From JAUIIK01 sp041390865 (lineage in GTDB: Bacteria > Chloroflexota > Chloroflexia > Thermomicrobiales > CFX8): DNA of 64,000 nucleotides. Shown here piece after piece: positions 9,071-17,865 of this stretch. The stretch spans positions 81,763-145,762 of the forward strand of contig JAWKPC010000011.1 in NCBI GenBank assembly GCA_041390865.1, in the 5' to 3' direction. Each line of letters opens with the position of its first letter. Positions within the stretch are counted from its first letter, which is position 1. Position numbers and translations under genes: made by a program. The notes under the pieces were generated by a model. That model had not been told where the DNA came from. It did not search any database and worked only from the letters and a program-made list of their open reading frames with translations.

Positions 9071-10489
9071 ATGCGGGACCGGCTGCGCGACTGGCTTCCG
9101 ACCCGCTGGCGCATCGCGCCGATTCTGACCGTCACGATGATCCTCCTGACGGTCAGCTTCATCGTGACGACGACGCTGCTCGACATCTCGCGGGCCCGGC
9201 GCATCTACCGGGAAGAGCTGCGCACTCGCGGCTGGAACCTTGCCGGCCAGATGAACGATCTGCTGGCAGACCCGCTGTATCTCTCGAATGTCGAGGATGT
9301 CGAAAAGGTCGCGACTCTCGTTGCCAGCCAGACGGATATCGAATACGTTCGCGTCTTCACCACCGACGGCGTCATCTTGACCGACACGTCGTTGAGCGGA
9401 TTCCAGTCCCTCGGTGCCGAGGCTCCGGCGCTGGGGATGCGAGCACTCGGTGAGGAACGTGGCATCGAGGAGTCAAACGGCGATCTGATCGAGATCGCCC
9501 AGCCGGTCACGATCGGCGGGCAGCCGATCGGCGGCGTCCAGATCGGACTGCGTAGCGACGTTCTCCAGAAGCAGGTTCGCGGGATCATCGTCGAACACCT
9601 GATCCAGGGCGGGATCCTGATCGTCATCGCCGGTGGCATCGCCTATCTCATCGCTCGGGGCTTCTCCCGGCCGGTCCGGACGCTCGTCGCCGCGACCGAC
9701 AGCATGTCCTCCGGCCAGCTCGATACCCGGGTCCGGAACGTCCAGAGCGGCGAGCTCCAGATCCTCGCACGGTCGTTCAACGCCATGGCCGCCGAGCTTC
9801 AGGCGACGATCGCCGATCTCCAGGACTCCCGCAGGCGCATCGTCGGCGTCCAGGAGGGCGTGCGCCGGGAGATCGCGACGCACTTGCATGGCCGCGTTCA
9901 GGCCCGGATGCTCGTCCTGCGGACCCAGCTCTACCGGACGATGCGGGGTGGGTCCATCGGTTCCGATTCCTCGCCGGAAACAGAAGAACAGCTCCAGACG
10001 ATCATCAGCCAGCTCGACGACCTGATTCAGAACGACATCACCTCGCTGAGCCGTCGCCTTTATCCCTCGATCCTTCGGCGGGGGATGATCCCGGCCTTGC
10101 AGTCGCTGGCCGACCAATTCGAGCCATCGTTTGCCGTCAGGCTGGATGTCGACGAGCGCTTCCGCCAGATGGAGGAGGCCAATCGAGAAGCCGTCGCGGA
10201 ACCGGTGAAGCTGGCCGCCTACCGGATCGCCGAGGATGCGTTGACCAACATCCTGAAACACGCCGGGGCAACGATGGCCCGCATCCGGCTGGACATCGAG
10301 CATGGCGAACAACTTCGCCTGACGATCGAAGACAATGGCAAGGGCTTCGAGGTCGAGGGCAGCGGCCGCGGGCTCGGCCTCGAAGCGATGCAGGACTACG
10401 CCAGCGCCGTCGGCGGAGCCTGCACGATCTGGAGCGCCCCAGGCCGGGGCACCACCGTGACCGTTCGCCTGCCGCTCGAGCACGAATAG
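9071..10489 (+). CDS. NarL-type (HisKA_3) sensor histidine kinase
   Basis: A membrane sensor kinase of 472 residues. A transmembrane helix lies at about 15-38, followed by an extracytoplasmic sensor domain to about 175, a second helix (LIQGGILIVIAGGIAYLIA) and a HAMP linker (RPVRTLVAATDSM). The H-box REIATHLHGRVQ places the phospho-His at about 273, with G replacing the usual D in LHD. The ATPase domain has NILKHAGATMA (N-box) and DNGKGFEVEG and GRGLGL (G boxes). It probably forms one unit with the PhnD-like lipoprotein. The likely partner response regulator is at 19262-19915, beyond the complex I-like operon. The ligand is unknown. Confidence 0.88.
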   Translation: MRDRLRDWLPTRWRIAPILTVTMILLTVSFIVTTTLLDISRARRIYREELRTRGWNLAGQMNDLLADPLYLSNVEDVEKVATLVASQTDIEYVRVFTTDGVILTDTSLSGFQSLGAEAPALGMRALGEERGIEESNGDLIEIAQPVTIGGQPIGGVQIGLRSDVLQKQVRGIIVEHLIQGGILIVIAGGIAYLIARGFSRPVRTLVAATDSMSSGQLDTRVRNVQSGELQILARSFNAMAAELQATIADLQDSRRRIVGVQEGVRREIATHLHGRVQARMLVLRTQLYRTMRGGSIGSDSSPETEEQLQTIISQLDDLIQNDITSLSRRLYPSILRRGMIPALQSLADQFEPSFAVRLDVDERFRQMEEANREAVAEPVKLAAYRIAEDALTNILKHAGATMARIRLDIEHGEQLRLTIEDNGKGFEVEGSGRGLGLEAMQDYASAVGGACTIWSAPGRGTTVTVRLPLEHE

Positions 10490-10628
10490 ATCCAGATCTG
10501 GCCCGCCGCCTCGTGTGGGGATATAGCAATCATGCCTATGTATCGGGTACTCTCGAATATCGCTTGATTCTTCGCGATGCTGGAAGGCCGACCGCGCACC
10601 CCGTTTTGGAGTACCGGAAGGGCACACC

Positions 10629-10991
10629 ATGAATCCACTCGTCCAGTACGGTCTGCTCCTCGGGATAGCCCTGAGCACGGCCGGTCTGGTGGCGATGATC
10701 TATCTGATCGCCCGTTCGTTCGGAAAGACTCGTGAGGAGCCGGGCAAGGACGTCCCATTTACCGGAGGCACCTTCTCTCCCAAGCCTGTCTGGGCGCGCT
10801 ACCACGCGCACTACTACGGCTTCGCATTGCTCTTCCTCGCGTTCGACATGGAGATGGCCTACATGTACCCCTGGGCGGTCGTCTTTCAGGAGGTCGGAGT
10901 CTCCGCTCTGGCCGACATGGGCGTATTTCTGACGATTCTCTTCCTCGGGCTCCTCTACGGGTGGAGCCAGGGGGCGTTGAAACGCCAGTGA
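10629..10991 (+). CDS. nuoA: NuoA-like subunit of a complex I-related membrane complex
   Basis: A 120-residue protein with three membrane helices that matches NADH-quinone oxidoreductase subunit A. The motif FDMEMAYMYPWAVVF corresponds to the conserved FDxE...PWAV segment. The loop between helices 1 and 2 reads GKDVPFTGGTFSPKPVW where typical NuoA has YECG, so the conserved Glu-Cys is missing. The start follows GGAAGGG. It is the first gene of an operon of eight genes joined by overlaps; the next gene begins at a GTG overlapping this stop. In normal complex I NuoA sits next to NuoH and NuoJ at the junction with the quinone site. Confidence 0.9.
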   Translation: MNPLVQYGLLLGIALSTAGLVAMIYLIARSFGKTREEPGKDVPFTGGTFSPKPVWARYHAHYYGFALLFLAFDMEMAYMYPWAVVFQEVGVSALADMGVFLTILFLGLLYGWSQGALKRQ

Positions 10992-12763
10992 TCACCGGAA
11001 CCCGGCAAGCTCATCCGTCATTCCTCCGCCGGCTGGTCAGCCGGGTGCTGGCTATCGAGCGTCGGGCGTTCGTCGTTCCCGAAGCGGCGCTCGCCGCCGG
11101 TCGAGGTCTGGATCTGGAAGCGGCCGGCCTATCGCTCGTTTCGACGCCCCGGCACGCGAGCGTGCTGGTCGTCGTTGACGATCTGCCGCCGGACCTCGCC
11201 CGCGCCGCGGCGGTCGTTTACGCTCAGATGCCCAGACCGCGCTGGATTCTGTCGGTCGGGACGCCTCTGCCGGAACAGCTTCCGCCTGCCGACCTCACCG
11301 TCGACGCCGAGCAGGCCGTGCTGGCCGAGGGAGTAGCCGAGCTGGGCAGGTTGATGAGAATGGGGGCGTTCGGTAGTCAGGCAGAAGACTTCGTCGCGGA
11401 GCAGCTTGTTACCAGGAGCCAGTACACCTGCCCGATGCATCCCGAGGTTGTCCAGGATGAACCGGGGACCTGCCCGAAGTGCGGCATGGACCTCGTTCCG
11501 CAGGAGACTTCTGGAGACTCCGGCGAACATGCCCACCATCACGGAGATGGCGAGATGGACCATCAGGGCGGCGAGCGCCATGGCCACGGCAACCACGAGC
11601 ACGGTGGCGATGACTCCAGCGACGAACATGAGATGGACCATGGCGGCGGCATGGAACACTCCGGCCACGAGGGCCACGAGGGCCACGAGGGCCACGAGGG
11701 CCACGAGGGCCACGAGGGCCACGAGGGCCACGAGGGCCACGGCGGCGGCGGATTCATGTCGATGGTCGCGATGACCAGGGACATGCCGCGCAGCCCCGAC
11801 GGTCTCGCGATGGAGCGATTCGAGGCCCCATACGGGCCGCTCTACCCCGGCTTGCCGGCCGGCCTGAATCTGACCCTCACGCTTGACGGCGATGCCGTCG
11901 CCGATTCCCGGATCAGCGCCGGCAATACTCGGATCGACGATCTGCTCGGGCTGCCCTCCCCGCTTGACGAATTCGCGGACCGGCTCTCCCGGGTCGATCG
12001 TCTCGCGCCGGCAGCCTATCGAGTTCTCGGCTTGCGGGCGATTGAGGACAGCGGCGCGCTTGACCGGAACGATCAGATGGCTCGCCATTCCACGTCGGTT
12101 CTCGAACGCCAGCGGATCGCCAGCCACCTCATCTGGCTCTCCCGATTCGGGATGCTCCTCGGGCTTCCCTGGCTCGGGACCGAAGCCGTCTCGCTGGCGG
12201 CCCGGTTCCAGCGCAACCCCGGCGCGTTGCCGGTCGAGTCGCTCGAAGATCTCGTTGGCCGGGTGCGCCGCACGCCGCTTCTGAATCGACGGCTATCCGG
12301 CATCGGGACGCTGTCCGAAGACCTTCTCTCCCACGCGACGGGTCCGAACCAGCGGGCCGGTGGAGTGGTCCGGGATAGCCGGACCGAGGACCCTCTGCTC
12401 GCAGACCTCGGATTTACCGCTGCCTCGCATGACGCTGCCGATGCCTACGGCCGGCTGGCGGTCCGCCTCGATGAGATTCTCGAGAGTCTCCGGCTGGTCC
12501 GGGAGCTGGGTGATATTCCCGCCCCGGATCTCCGGTTCGGAAGCCCGGACAAACGAACTGCTCAGGCAACCGTCGAATCGCCGCGCGGCACGGCCTCAGT
12601 AAGGATCGACATCGAACAGAACCTGGTGTCGAAGGTCAGCCTGGAAGCTCCATCATCCGCCCACCTGGAACTGGCCAGGCCGGCCATTCAGCAGCTTGAG
12701 GTCGCGGATGCTCTGGTGACGATCGTCTCGCTCGATCTCTCCCCCTGGGAGATCGGCCTGTGA
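10988..12763 (+). CDS. Degenerate NuoB-like / heavy-metal-binding / His-rich / NuoD-like fusion
   Basis: A 591-residue protein built from four parts. Residues 50-125 resemble NuoB (SVLVVVDDLPPDLARAAAVV, then MPRPRWILSVG) but have no cysteines, so no N2 iron-sulfur cluster can form. Residues 146-171 are a heavy-metal-binding domain with CPMHP and CPKCGMDLVP motifs. Residues 181-252 are rich in His, Asp and Glu and include eight perfect Gly-His-Glu repeats. Residues 270-591 resemble NuoD: YGPLYPGLPAGLNL aligns with GPQHPSTHG but has lost the quinone-site His; HLIWLSRFGMLLG and the end SLDLSPWEIGL match the NuoD core and C-terminus. GTG 10988 is chosen because it overlaps the nuoA stop; a GTG at 10961 would add nine residues. 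It replaces the separate NuoB, C and D subunits. Confidence 0.82.
   Translation: MITGTRQAHPSFLRRLVSRVLAIERRAFVVPEAALAAGRGLDLEAAGLSLVSTPRHASVLVVVDDLPPDLARAAAVVYAQMPRPRWILSVGTPLPEQLPPADLTVDAEQAVLAEGVAELGRLMRMGAFGSQAEDFVAEQLVTRSQYTCPMHPEVVQDEPGTCPKCGMDLVPQETSGDSGEHAHHHGDGEMDHQGGERHGHGNHEHGGDDSSDEHEMDHGGGMEHSGHEGHEGHEGHEGHEGHEGHEGHEGHGGGGFMSMVAMTRDMPRSPDGLAMERFEAPYGPLYPGLPAGLNLTLTLDGDAVADSRISAGNTRIDDLLGLPSPLDEFADRLSRVDRLAPAAYRVLGLRAIEDSGALDRNDQMARHSTSVLERQRIASHLIWLSRFGMLLGLPWLGTEAVSLAARFQRNPGALPVESLEDLVGRVRRTPLLNRRLSGIGTLSEDLLSHATGPNQRAGGVVRDSRTEDPLLADLGFTAASHDAADAYGRLAVRLDEILESLRLVRELGDIPAPDLRFGSPDKRTAQATVESPRGTASVRIDIEQNLVSKVSLEAPSSAHLELARPAIQQLEVADALVTIVSLDLSPWEIGL
11663..11734 (+). repeat. 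Eight perfect tandem copies of a 9-bp unit encoding Gly-His-Glu
   Basis: GGCCACGAG is repeated eight times without change, inside the His-rich part of the NuoB/NuoD-like fusion gene. Perfect nucleotide identity, including third positions, points to recent expansion by slippage. Copy number may vary between strains. Confidence 0.95.
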
Positions 12764-13650
12764 GCGTGCTCTGGTCGGCGATATTTCTCATGGGCGGCGC
12801 CTACGTCATCGCCGTTCTCGAATCCTGGTTCATGACGAGCCGTTTCCGCTGGCTGGCGCCGGTGGCGGGATTGGGCGAGCTTGCGAAGGAACCGGTCATC
12901 CCGCGATTGTCCGACCGCGTCTTCTACGAGTCAGCGCCGCTGATACTGTTGACCGTCCCGCTACTCGGATTTGCCGTCCTACCGCTCACGCCCGGCGTCA
13001 TCGTGACCGATCTGGCGACCGGCGCGCTCTTCCTGAACGCCGCGCTGGCCTATGTGCTGGTCGCGCTGGTCATGGCGGGCTGGGGCTCTCACGGGGCCTA
13101 TGCGATGGTGGCGGGCTGGCGCTTTCTGGGGCAGTTCGTCGGTTACGGGATGCTCGTCGTGATGCCGATCGCCGCCGTTGCCATGCGGGCGCAATCGCTG
13201 TCGACCACCGAGATCGTGCGGTCCCAGGAAGCTCTCTGGAATGCGGTTTTCCAGCCGATGGGCCTGCTCGTATTTCTACCGGCGACGATGGCGCTCGGCT
13301 TCATGCCGCCAATCGACCTCCCCGTCGCTCCCGGCGAGCTCGCCGGTGGCGTGAGCGGCGAGTACACCGGCCCGCGGTTGACGATCTTCCGGCTCGGGCG
13401 GCTGGTGCTGGTGGTAACGCTGGCAACCGCCGTCACCGTCTTCTTTCTCGGCGGCTGGCTGGGGCCGGTCCTGCCGGCGATAGCCTGGACGTCGATCAAG
13501 GTGACCGGCGTCGTCGCGCTGATGCTCGCCGCCGGCCGCTACGTCCCCCGCCTGCGGGAGGAGCAGGTTCTGATGTGGTCCTGGAAATTTGGAATCCCGG
13601 TCGCGCTGGCCAATATTTTCTGGGTCGGCGTCATCTTGCTGGCGGTGTAG
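12760..13650 (+). CDS. nuoH: NuoH-like membrane subunit (divergent)
   Basis: A 296-residue protein with about eight membrane helices. The order in the operon and the segments GLGELAKEPVI, PIDLPVAPGELAGGVSGEY and the tail helices identify it as NuoH-like. Typical NuoH has an ERK...QxRxGPNR start and PFDLPEAE; here these are AVLESWFMTSRFRW and PIDLPVAPGE, so several residues facing the quinone chamber have changed while the E in GELAGG and GEY remain. GTG 12760 overlaps the upstream stop. In ordinary complex I NuoH links the redox module to the pumps. Confidence 0.82.
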   Translation: MSVLWSAIFLMGGAYVIAVLESWFMTSRFRWLAPVAGLGELAKEPVIPRLSDRVFYESAPLILLTVPLLGFAVLPLTPGVIVTDLATGALFLNAALAYVLVALVMAGWGSHGAYAMVAGWRFLGQFVGYGMLVVMPIAAVAMRAQSLSTTEIVRSQEALWNAVFQPMGLLVFLPATMALGFMPPIDLPVAPGELAGGVSGEYTGPRLTIFRLGRLVLVVTLATAVTVFFLGGWLGPVLPAIAWTSIKVTGVVALMLAAGRYVPRLREEQVLMWSWKFGIPVALANIFWVGVILLAV

Positions 13651-13652
13651 CG

Positions 13653-14153
13653 ATGGGGCAGCTCATAGCGATAACCGTGTTCGGCCTGATCGCGCTCGGC
13701 TTCGGAGCGACCGTCTTCCGGACCTCGTCGATGGTCCGTTCGGCGCTGGCGCTGCTCGGCTCGATGGTGGCGATCGGCCTGATGTTTCTGACCCTCGAAG
13801 CGGAGTTCCTCGGCGTCCTCCAGATCATGATGATGGCCGGCGAGATGACGATCATGGCCATCTTCATGGTCATGTACATGATGGATCCGGGCGGTCTGGG
13901 GCAGATGGACATGAGCCACCAGAAGCGCTTTTCGAAGGCCGCCGGTGTAGTCGCGTTCCTCGCGGCGGCAGCGATGATCCTTCTCGTCGACTGGGGCGAT
14001 ACGGTCGACGAGGTGCCGGCGCCGGATGTCCAGGTCCACAACCTCGGCCTCGAGTTGATGGGGCGCTCGCTGCTGATTTTCGAAGCGGCGGGCACGTCGA
14101 TTCTCGTCGCGATGATCGCCGCGACGGCGGTCGCGATTGCGAGGCGCGAATGA
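13653..14153 (+). CDS. nuoJ: NuoJ-like membrane subunit
   Basis: A 166-residue protein with five predicted helices. The segment LEAEFLGVLQIMMMAGEMTI matches the NuoJ helix 3 region (normally ...FlaviQvlvYaGAimV). ATG 13653 starts two bases after the NuoH stop. The next gene overlaps by ATGA. An internal loop is rich in Met and His (MMDPGGLGQMDMSHQ), which is unusual but not diagnostic. Confidence 0.85.
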   Translation: MGQLIAITVFGLIALGFGATVFRTSSMVRSALALLGSMVAIGLMFLTLEAEFLGVLQIMMMAGEMTIMAIFMVMYMMDPGGLGQMDMSHQKRFSKAAGVVAFLAAAAMILLVDWGDTVDEVPAPDVQVHNLGLELMGRSLLIFEAAGTSILVAMIAATAVAIARRE

Positions 14154-14458
14154 CTGTCCTGATCGTTGCCCTGATCGTCGGAGCCGGACTCTTCGGAATC
14201 GGGCTGTACGGGGCCCTAAGCCAGACCAACATGGTCATGATCATGATGGGCGTTGAACTCATGCTCGGAGCATCGATGCTGAACCTCGTCGCTTACTGGC
14301 GCTACCTCCACCCCGAGGCGTACGACGGCCAGGTCTTCGTGCTCGTCGTGATGACCGTGATGGCGGTCGAGGCTGCGGTCGGGTTCGGGATCGCGACTGG
14401 ACGGTTCCGCGACAAGGGGTCGGTCGAGATGGAAGAGGCGGTGGATCTCAAAGGATGA
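14150..14458 (+). CDS. nuoK: NuoK-like membrane subunit
   Basis: A 102-residue protein with three helices matching NuoK. Both membrane glutamates of the proton path are present: GVELMLGASMLNLVAY and MAVEAAVGFGIA. It starts at an ATG overlapping the NuoJ stop and ends overlapping the NuoL start. Conservation here suggests that ion translocation is retained even though the redox subunits are degenerate. Confidence 0.92.
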   Translation: MTVLIVALIVGAGLFGIGLYGALSQTNMVMIMMGVELMLGASMLNLVAYWRYLHPEAYDGQVFVLVVMTVMAVEAAVGFGIATGRFRDKGSVEMEEAVDLKG

Positions 14459-16344
14459 CCCTCACGACGCTCGGGCTGATCGCACCATTGATTGCCGCGG
14501 CCCTGATTCTGTCGCTCCGGCGCTGGCCGGCGGCGATCGCGCTGCTTGGTGTGGCGATCGCCGGGGTTGTCGCGGCGGTCAATGTCGCGCGGGTCGATGA
14601 CGGCGCCAGCATCTCCGGGTCGTTCGGCGGACTTCCCGGCCATCCACTCTGGATCGACGTCACACCATTGACCGCGGCGCTGGCGTTGACCGTGGTTACC
14701 ACCGGATTTCTGGTGCTGGTCTACGCCGTCGGTTACATGGCCGAGTATCGGGATCACGTCCGCTTCTACAGCCAGATGACCTTCTTTATCGGCGCGATGC
14801 AGCTGCTGGTCCTGGCCGGTGACTGGATTCTCTTCGTCGCGACCTGGGAGCTGATCGCGCTGGCATCGTATCTGCTCATTGCCTTCGAGTTCAGCGACCG
14901 GTCGGCGGGTTGGGCCGGAACGCGCGCCTTTCTCACGACCCGGGTCAGCGATCTCGGGCTTTACCTCGGCGTCATCCTTCTGATCAACGAAGCGGGCTCG
15001 ATCCGTATACCGGCAGGGGTGGAGGCTGGCGGGGATAACGCTTCGATCGCCGCCCTGCTGCTGCTCGTGGGGGCGATGGGGAAAGCGGCTCAGGTGCCGT
15101 TTCAACGCTGGTTGGAAGAAGCCATGGCCGGACCGACGCCGGTATCGGCGCTGCTGCACTCGGCCACCCTCGTGGCGGCCGGAGTGATCCTGCTCGTCCG
15201 CGCATTCCCGCTCTTCAGCCCGAACGTCCTGATCGTCATCGGCCTGGTCGGCGGTGTGACGACCGTCGTGACCGGCTTGATCGCGCTGCAGGAGGGCGAC
15301 CTGAAGCGCATGCTCGCCGCCTCGACGTCGAGCCAGCTGGCGCTGATGCTGGTCGCGATCGGCGCCGGTTCCTGGGCGGCGGCGGTCGTCCACCTGGTCG
15401 CCCATGCGGCGATGAAGAGCGCGCTCTTTCTCGGCGCCGGGATCTTCCAGCATGCGCGCGAGTCGACTGCCTTCGATGATCTCAGGGGTATCGGCCGGGG
15501 ACAGCGGAAAGCGTTCGCCGGATTTGCCGTCGCCGGGCTCGCCCTGGCCGGGGTACCGCCGCTGGTCGGTTTCTGGTCGAAGGAAGCGATCGTCACGGTG
15601 TCGATAGAGGCGGGTCACGCCTGGCTTTTCGCGTCGGCGGCGCTGGCCGGAACGGCGCTGACCGGAGCCTATATCGGCCGGGGGCTGCGGCTACTCTGGT
15701 TTGGCGAATCCGAGCACGAATCGCCCGCCGGCCTATCGTGGATGCTGGCCGGGTTGGCGGCCACTTCCGGTGCCACGGTCGTGCTGGCGGCCGGTGTACG
15801 GCCGTTCGAGAGCTACCTCGACGCGCACATACCGATCCACGTCGCGACCGTCGTCCTCAGTATCCTGGCGACCGGTCTCGGCCTCGCTGGCGGCTGGCTC
15901 GTCGCGACGGAGGAGCGTCGCTCCGTGCTGGAGCCGATCGATGCCGTCCGGGCGCGTCTGACTGGCCTACAGCAGCCGCTCGTCATCGAGCCTGCCCTGC
16001 GGCTCGCAGCAAGCTGCGATCGAGTCGATACCTGGCTCCAGCGCAGGGTCGAGTCCGTCGGTTCGGCGAGCCTGTATCTCTCCGGCCTCGTCCAGCGGGT
16101 GGATGACCGCGACCATGCCGGTGTCGAGGCCACCGGCAGGGCTGCGATGTCGACCGGATGGCTGACCCGCCGTACCGATGACGACGGGATCGACCGCTTC
16201 ATCGCCTGGATCGTTGCCGATGTCCGGAAGCTCGGCGGAAGAGCGCGAGAGATCCAGACGGGACTCATATCCAGAGAGCTGGCCTATTCGGCCGCCGCCG
16301 TCGTCGTGCTGGTCGCGATCCTACTGGGCGCGGGCTGGTCTTGA
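14455..16344 (+). CDS. nuoL: NuoL-like antiporter-type subunit
   Basis: A 629-residue Mrp-type antiporter subunit. Conserved pump residues are visible: the glutamate in TWELIALASYLLI, the lysine in GAMGKAAQVPFQRW, and SALLHSATLVAAG and LKRMLAASTSSQLALM in the central region. The C-terminal part beyond residue 480 holds extra helices and an amphipathic stretch, as expected for the lateral helix of NuoL. It starts at an ATG overlapping nuoK. Confidence 0.93.
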   Translation: MTLTTLGLIAPLIAAALILSLRRWPAAIALLGVAIAGVVAAVNVARVDDGASISGSFGGLPGHPLWIDVTPLTAALALTVVTTGFLVLVYAVGYMAEYRDHVRFYSQMTFFIGAMQLLVLAGDWILFVATWELIALASYLLIAFEFSDRSAGWAGTRAFLTTRVSDLGLYLGVILLINEAGSIRIPAGVEAGGDNASIAALLLLVGAMGKAAQVPFQRWLEEAMAGPTPVSALLHSATLVAAGVILLVRAFPLFSPNVLIVIGLVGGVTTVVTGLIALQEGDLKRMLAASTSSQLALMLVAIGAGSWAAAVVHLVAHAAMKSALFLGAGIFQHARESTAFDDLRGIGRGQRKAFAGFAVAGLALAGVPPLVGFWSKEAIVTVSIEAGHAWLFASAALAGTALTGAYIGRGLRLLWFGESEHESPAGLSWMLAGLAATSGATVVLAAGVRPFESYLDAHIPIHVATVVLSILATGLGLAGGWLVATEERRSVLEPIDAVRARLTGLQQPLVIEPALRLAASCDRVDTWLQRRVESVGSASLYLSGLVQRVDDRDHAGVEATGRAAMSTGWLTRRTDDDGIDRFIAWIVADVRKLGGRAREIQTGLISRELAYSAAAVVVLVAILLGAGWS

Positions 16345-16368
16345 TCCGAATATTCAGGAGGCAATAGC

Positions 16369-17865
16369 TTGTTTCCATTACTGACGCTCACCGTATTCCT
16401 TCCGCTGGCTGGAGCTATTCTGCTGGTCATCGCTTCCCAGATCGGCCTATCCCCGCGGACAAGCCACGCGATCGGGATCATCATCTCCGGCCTGACGCTC
16501 ATCTCGGCGCTTGCCGTCTGGCTGCGGGGTGTCGATGGCGAGTTCAGCCAGATCGAGCAGGTGGAGTGGATTCCATCGCTCGGCGCCGGCTACCGGCTTG
16601 GCGTTGACGGGATCAGCCTGCCGCTCGTCCTGGTCACGACCGTCCTCTTCTTCGCCTCGCTGATCTTTTCAGCCGAGATCAGAGAGCGTGCGACAGCCTA
16701 CGTCGCGCTGTTTCTGGCGCTCGAAACCGCCTGTCTCGGCGTCTTCCTCTCGCTGGACCTGGTGCTCTTCTACGTCTTCTGGGAGGTCACTCTAGTCGGC
16801 ATGTATTTCATCATCGCCGGCTGGGGGCACGAGCATCGCCAACGAGCGGCACTGACCTTCTTCATCTATACCTTGCTCGGGAGCCTGCCGCTTCTGCTCG
16901 GGATACTGGCCCTTTATCTGGAAGGCGATCCCCGGACGTTCGACATGCGAGCGATCATCGCCGACCCGCCGCTCAGCGGGTCGATCGCGACATTCGCCTT
17001 TGCGGCGCTCTTCATCGCCTTCGCGATCAAGATCCCGATCTTCCCGGTCCATACCTGGCTGCCGACCGCCCACGTCGAGGCGCCGACCGCCGGCAGCGTC
17101 ATTCTTGCCGGGGTGCTGCTGAAGCTGGGGACCTACGGGCTGCTCCGGATCGGGCTCCAGATGACGCCCGACGCCTTTCGCGATGCCGCGCCCTATGTGG
17201 CGATCATCGCTGTGATATCGGCGCTCTACGGGGCGTTCATCGCGCTAGCCCAGTCCGACCTCAAGCGTTTGGTCGCCTACACGAGCGTGAACCACATGGG
17301 CTACGTGGCGCTCGGCATCGCTGCGGCCGCCGCAGCCACCAGTGCTGGTGACCGGGATTTCGCGCTCGATGGCGCCGTCCTCCAGATGGTGAGTCATGGC
17401 ATCGTCACTGGCGCCCTCTTCCTCCTGGTCGGCATGGTCCAGGAGCGGACGGGGACGCGGGAGATGGGAGAGATCAGCGGATTGCTCGGCAGAGTGCCGA
17501 GGCTCGGCTGGGCCTTCATCCTGGCGGCGTTCGCATCGCTGGGGCTGCCGGGGCTGGCTCACTTTCCGGCCGAGTTCCAGATCTTTCTCGGCACGTTCGG
17601 CGTCTGGCCGGTCGCGGCCGCTATTGTCGTTATCGGCATCGTCGTCACCGCCGGGCTCTATCTCCGGGCGATCCAGGCGGCGTTCCTCGGACCGTCGCCG
17701 GACGGCTCGAACGATGACGCGTCCGGCACGTCCCGTTTCGGCGATCTCTCGTTTCGCGAGATCGGAGCCGTCGGGCCGCTCCTGGTGCTGACGGTGGCTA
17801 TCGGTGTTTATCCCACGATGCTCCTCGACGCCATCCACCGCACGATTGACTTGCTGCCCGTATGA
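16369..17865 (+). CDS. nuoM: NuoM-like antiporter-type subunit
   Basis: A 498-residue proton-channel subunit. Visible key motifs are WEVTLVGMYFIIAGWG (conserved Glu), KIPIFPVHTWLPTAHVEAPT (conserved Lys and loop) and LKRLVAYTSVNHMGYV. The start is TTG 16369 with AGGAGG seven bases upstream; this is the only junction in the operon with a real gap (24 bases). The downstream gene overlaps by ATGA. Confidence 0.94.
   Translation: MFPLLTLTVFLPLAGAILLVIASQIGLSPRTSHAIGIIISGLTLISALAVWLRGVDGEFSQIEQVEWIPSLGAGYRLGVDGISLPLVLVTTVLFFASLIFSAEIRERATAYVALFLALETACLGVFLSLDLVLFYVFWEVTLVGMYFIIAGWGHEHRQRAALTFFIYTLLGSLPLLLGILALYLEGDPRTFDMRAIIADPPLSGSIATFAFAALFIAFAIKIPIFPVHTWLPTAHVEAPTAGSVILAGVLLKLGTYGLLRIGLQMTPDAFRDAAPYVAIIAVISALYGAFIALAQSDLKRLVAYTSVNHMGYVALGIAAAAAATSAGDRDFALDGAVLQMVSHGIVTGALFLLVGMVQERTGTREMGEISGLLGRVPRLGWAFILAAFASLGLPGLAHFPAEFQIFLGTFGVWPVAAAIVVIGIVVTAGLYLRAIQAAFLGPSPDGSNDDASGTSRFGDLSFREIGAVGPLLVLTVAIGVYPTMLLDAIHRTIDLLPV

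Noticed and set aside
11663..11734. Tandem repeat as a CRISPR or minisatellite array
   Set aside because: The unit is 9 bp without spacers and is in frame within a coding gene.
14302..15618. A 438-codon frame on the - strand inside nuoK/nuoL
   Set aside because: Highly charged antisense shadow of a membrane gene.
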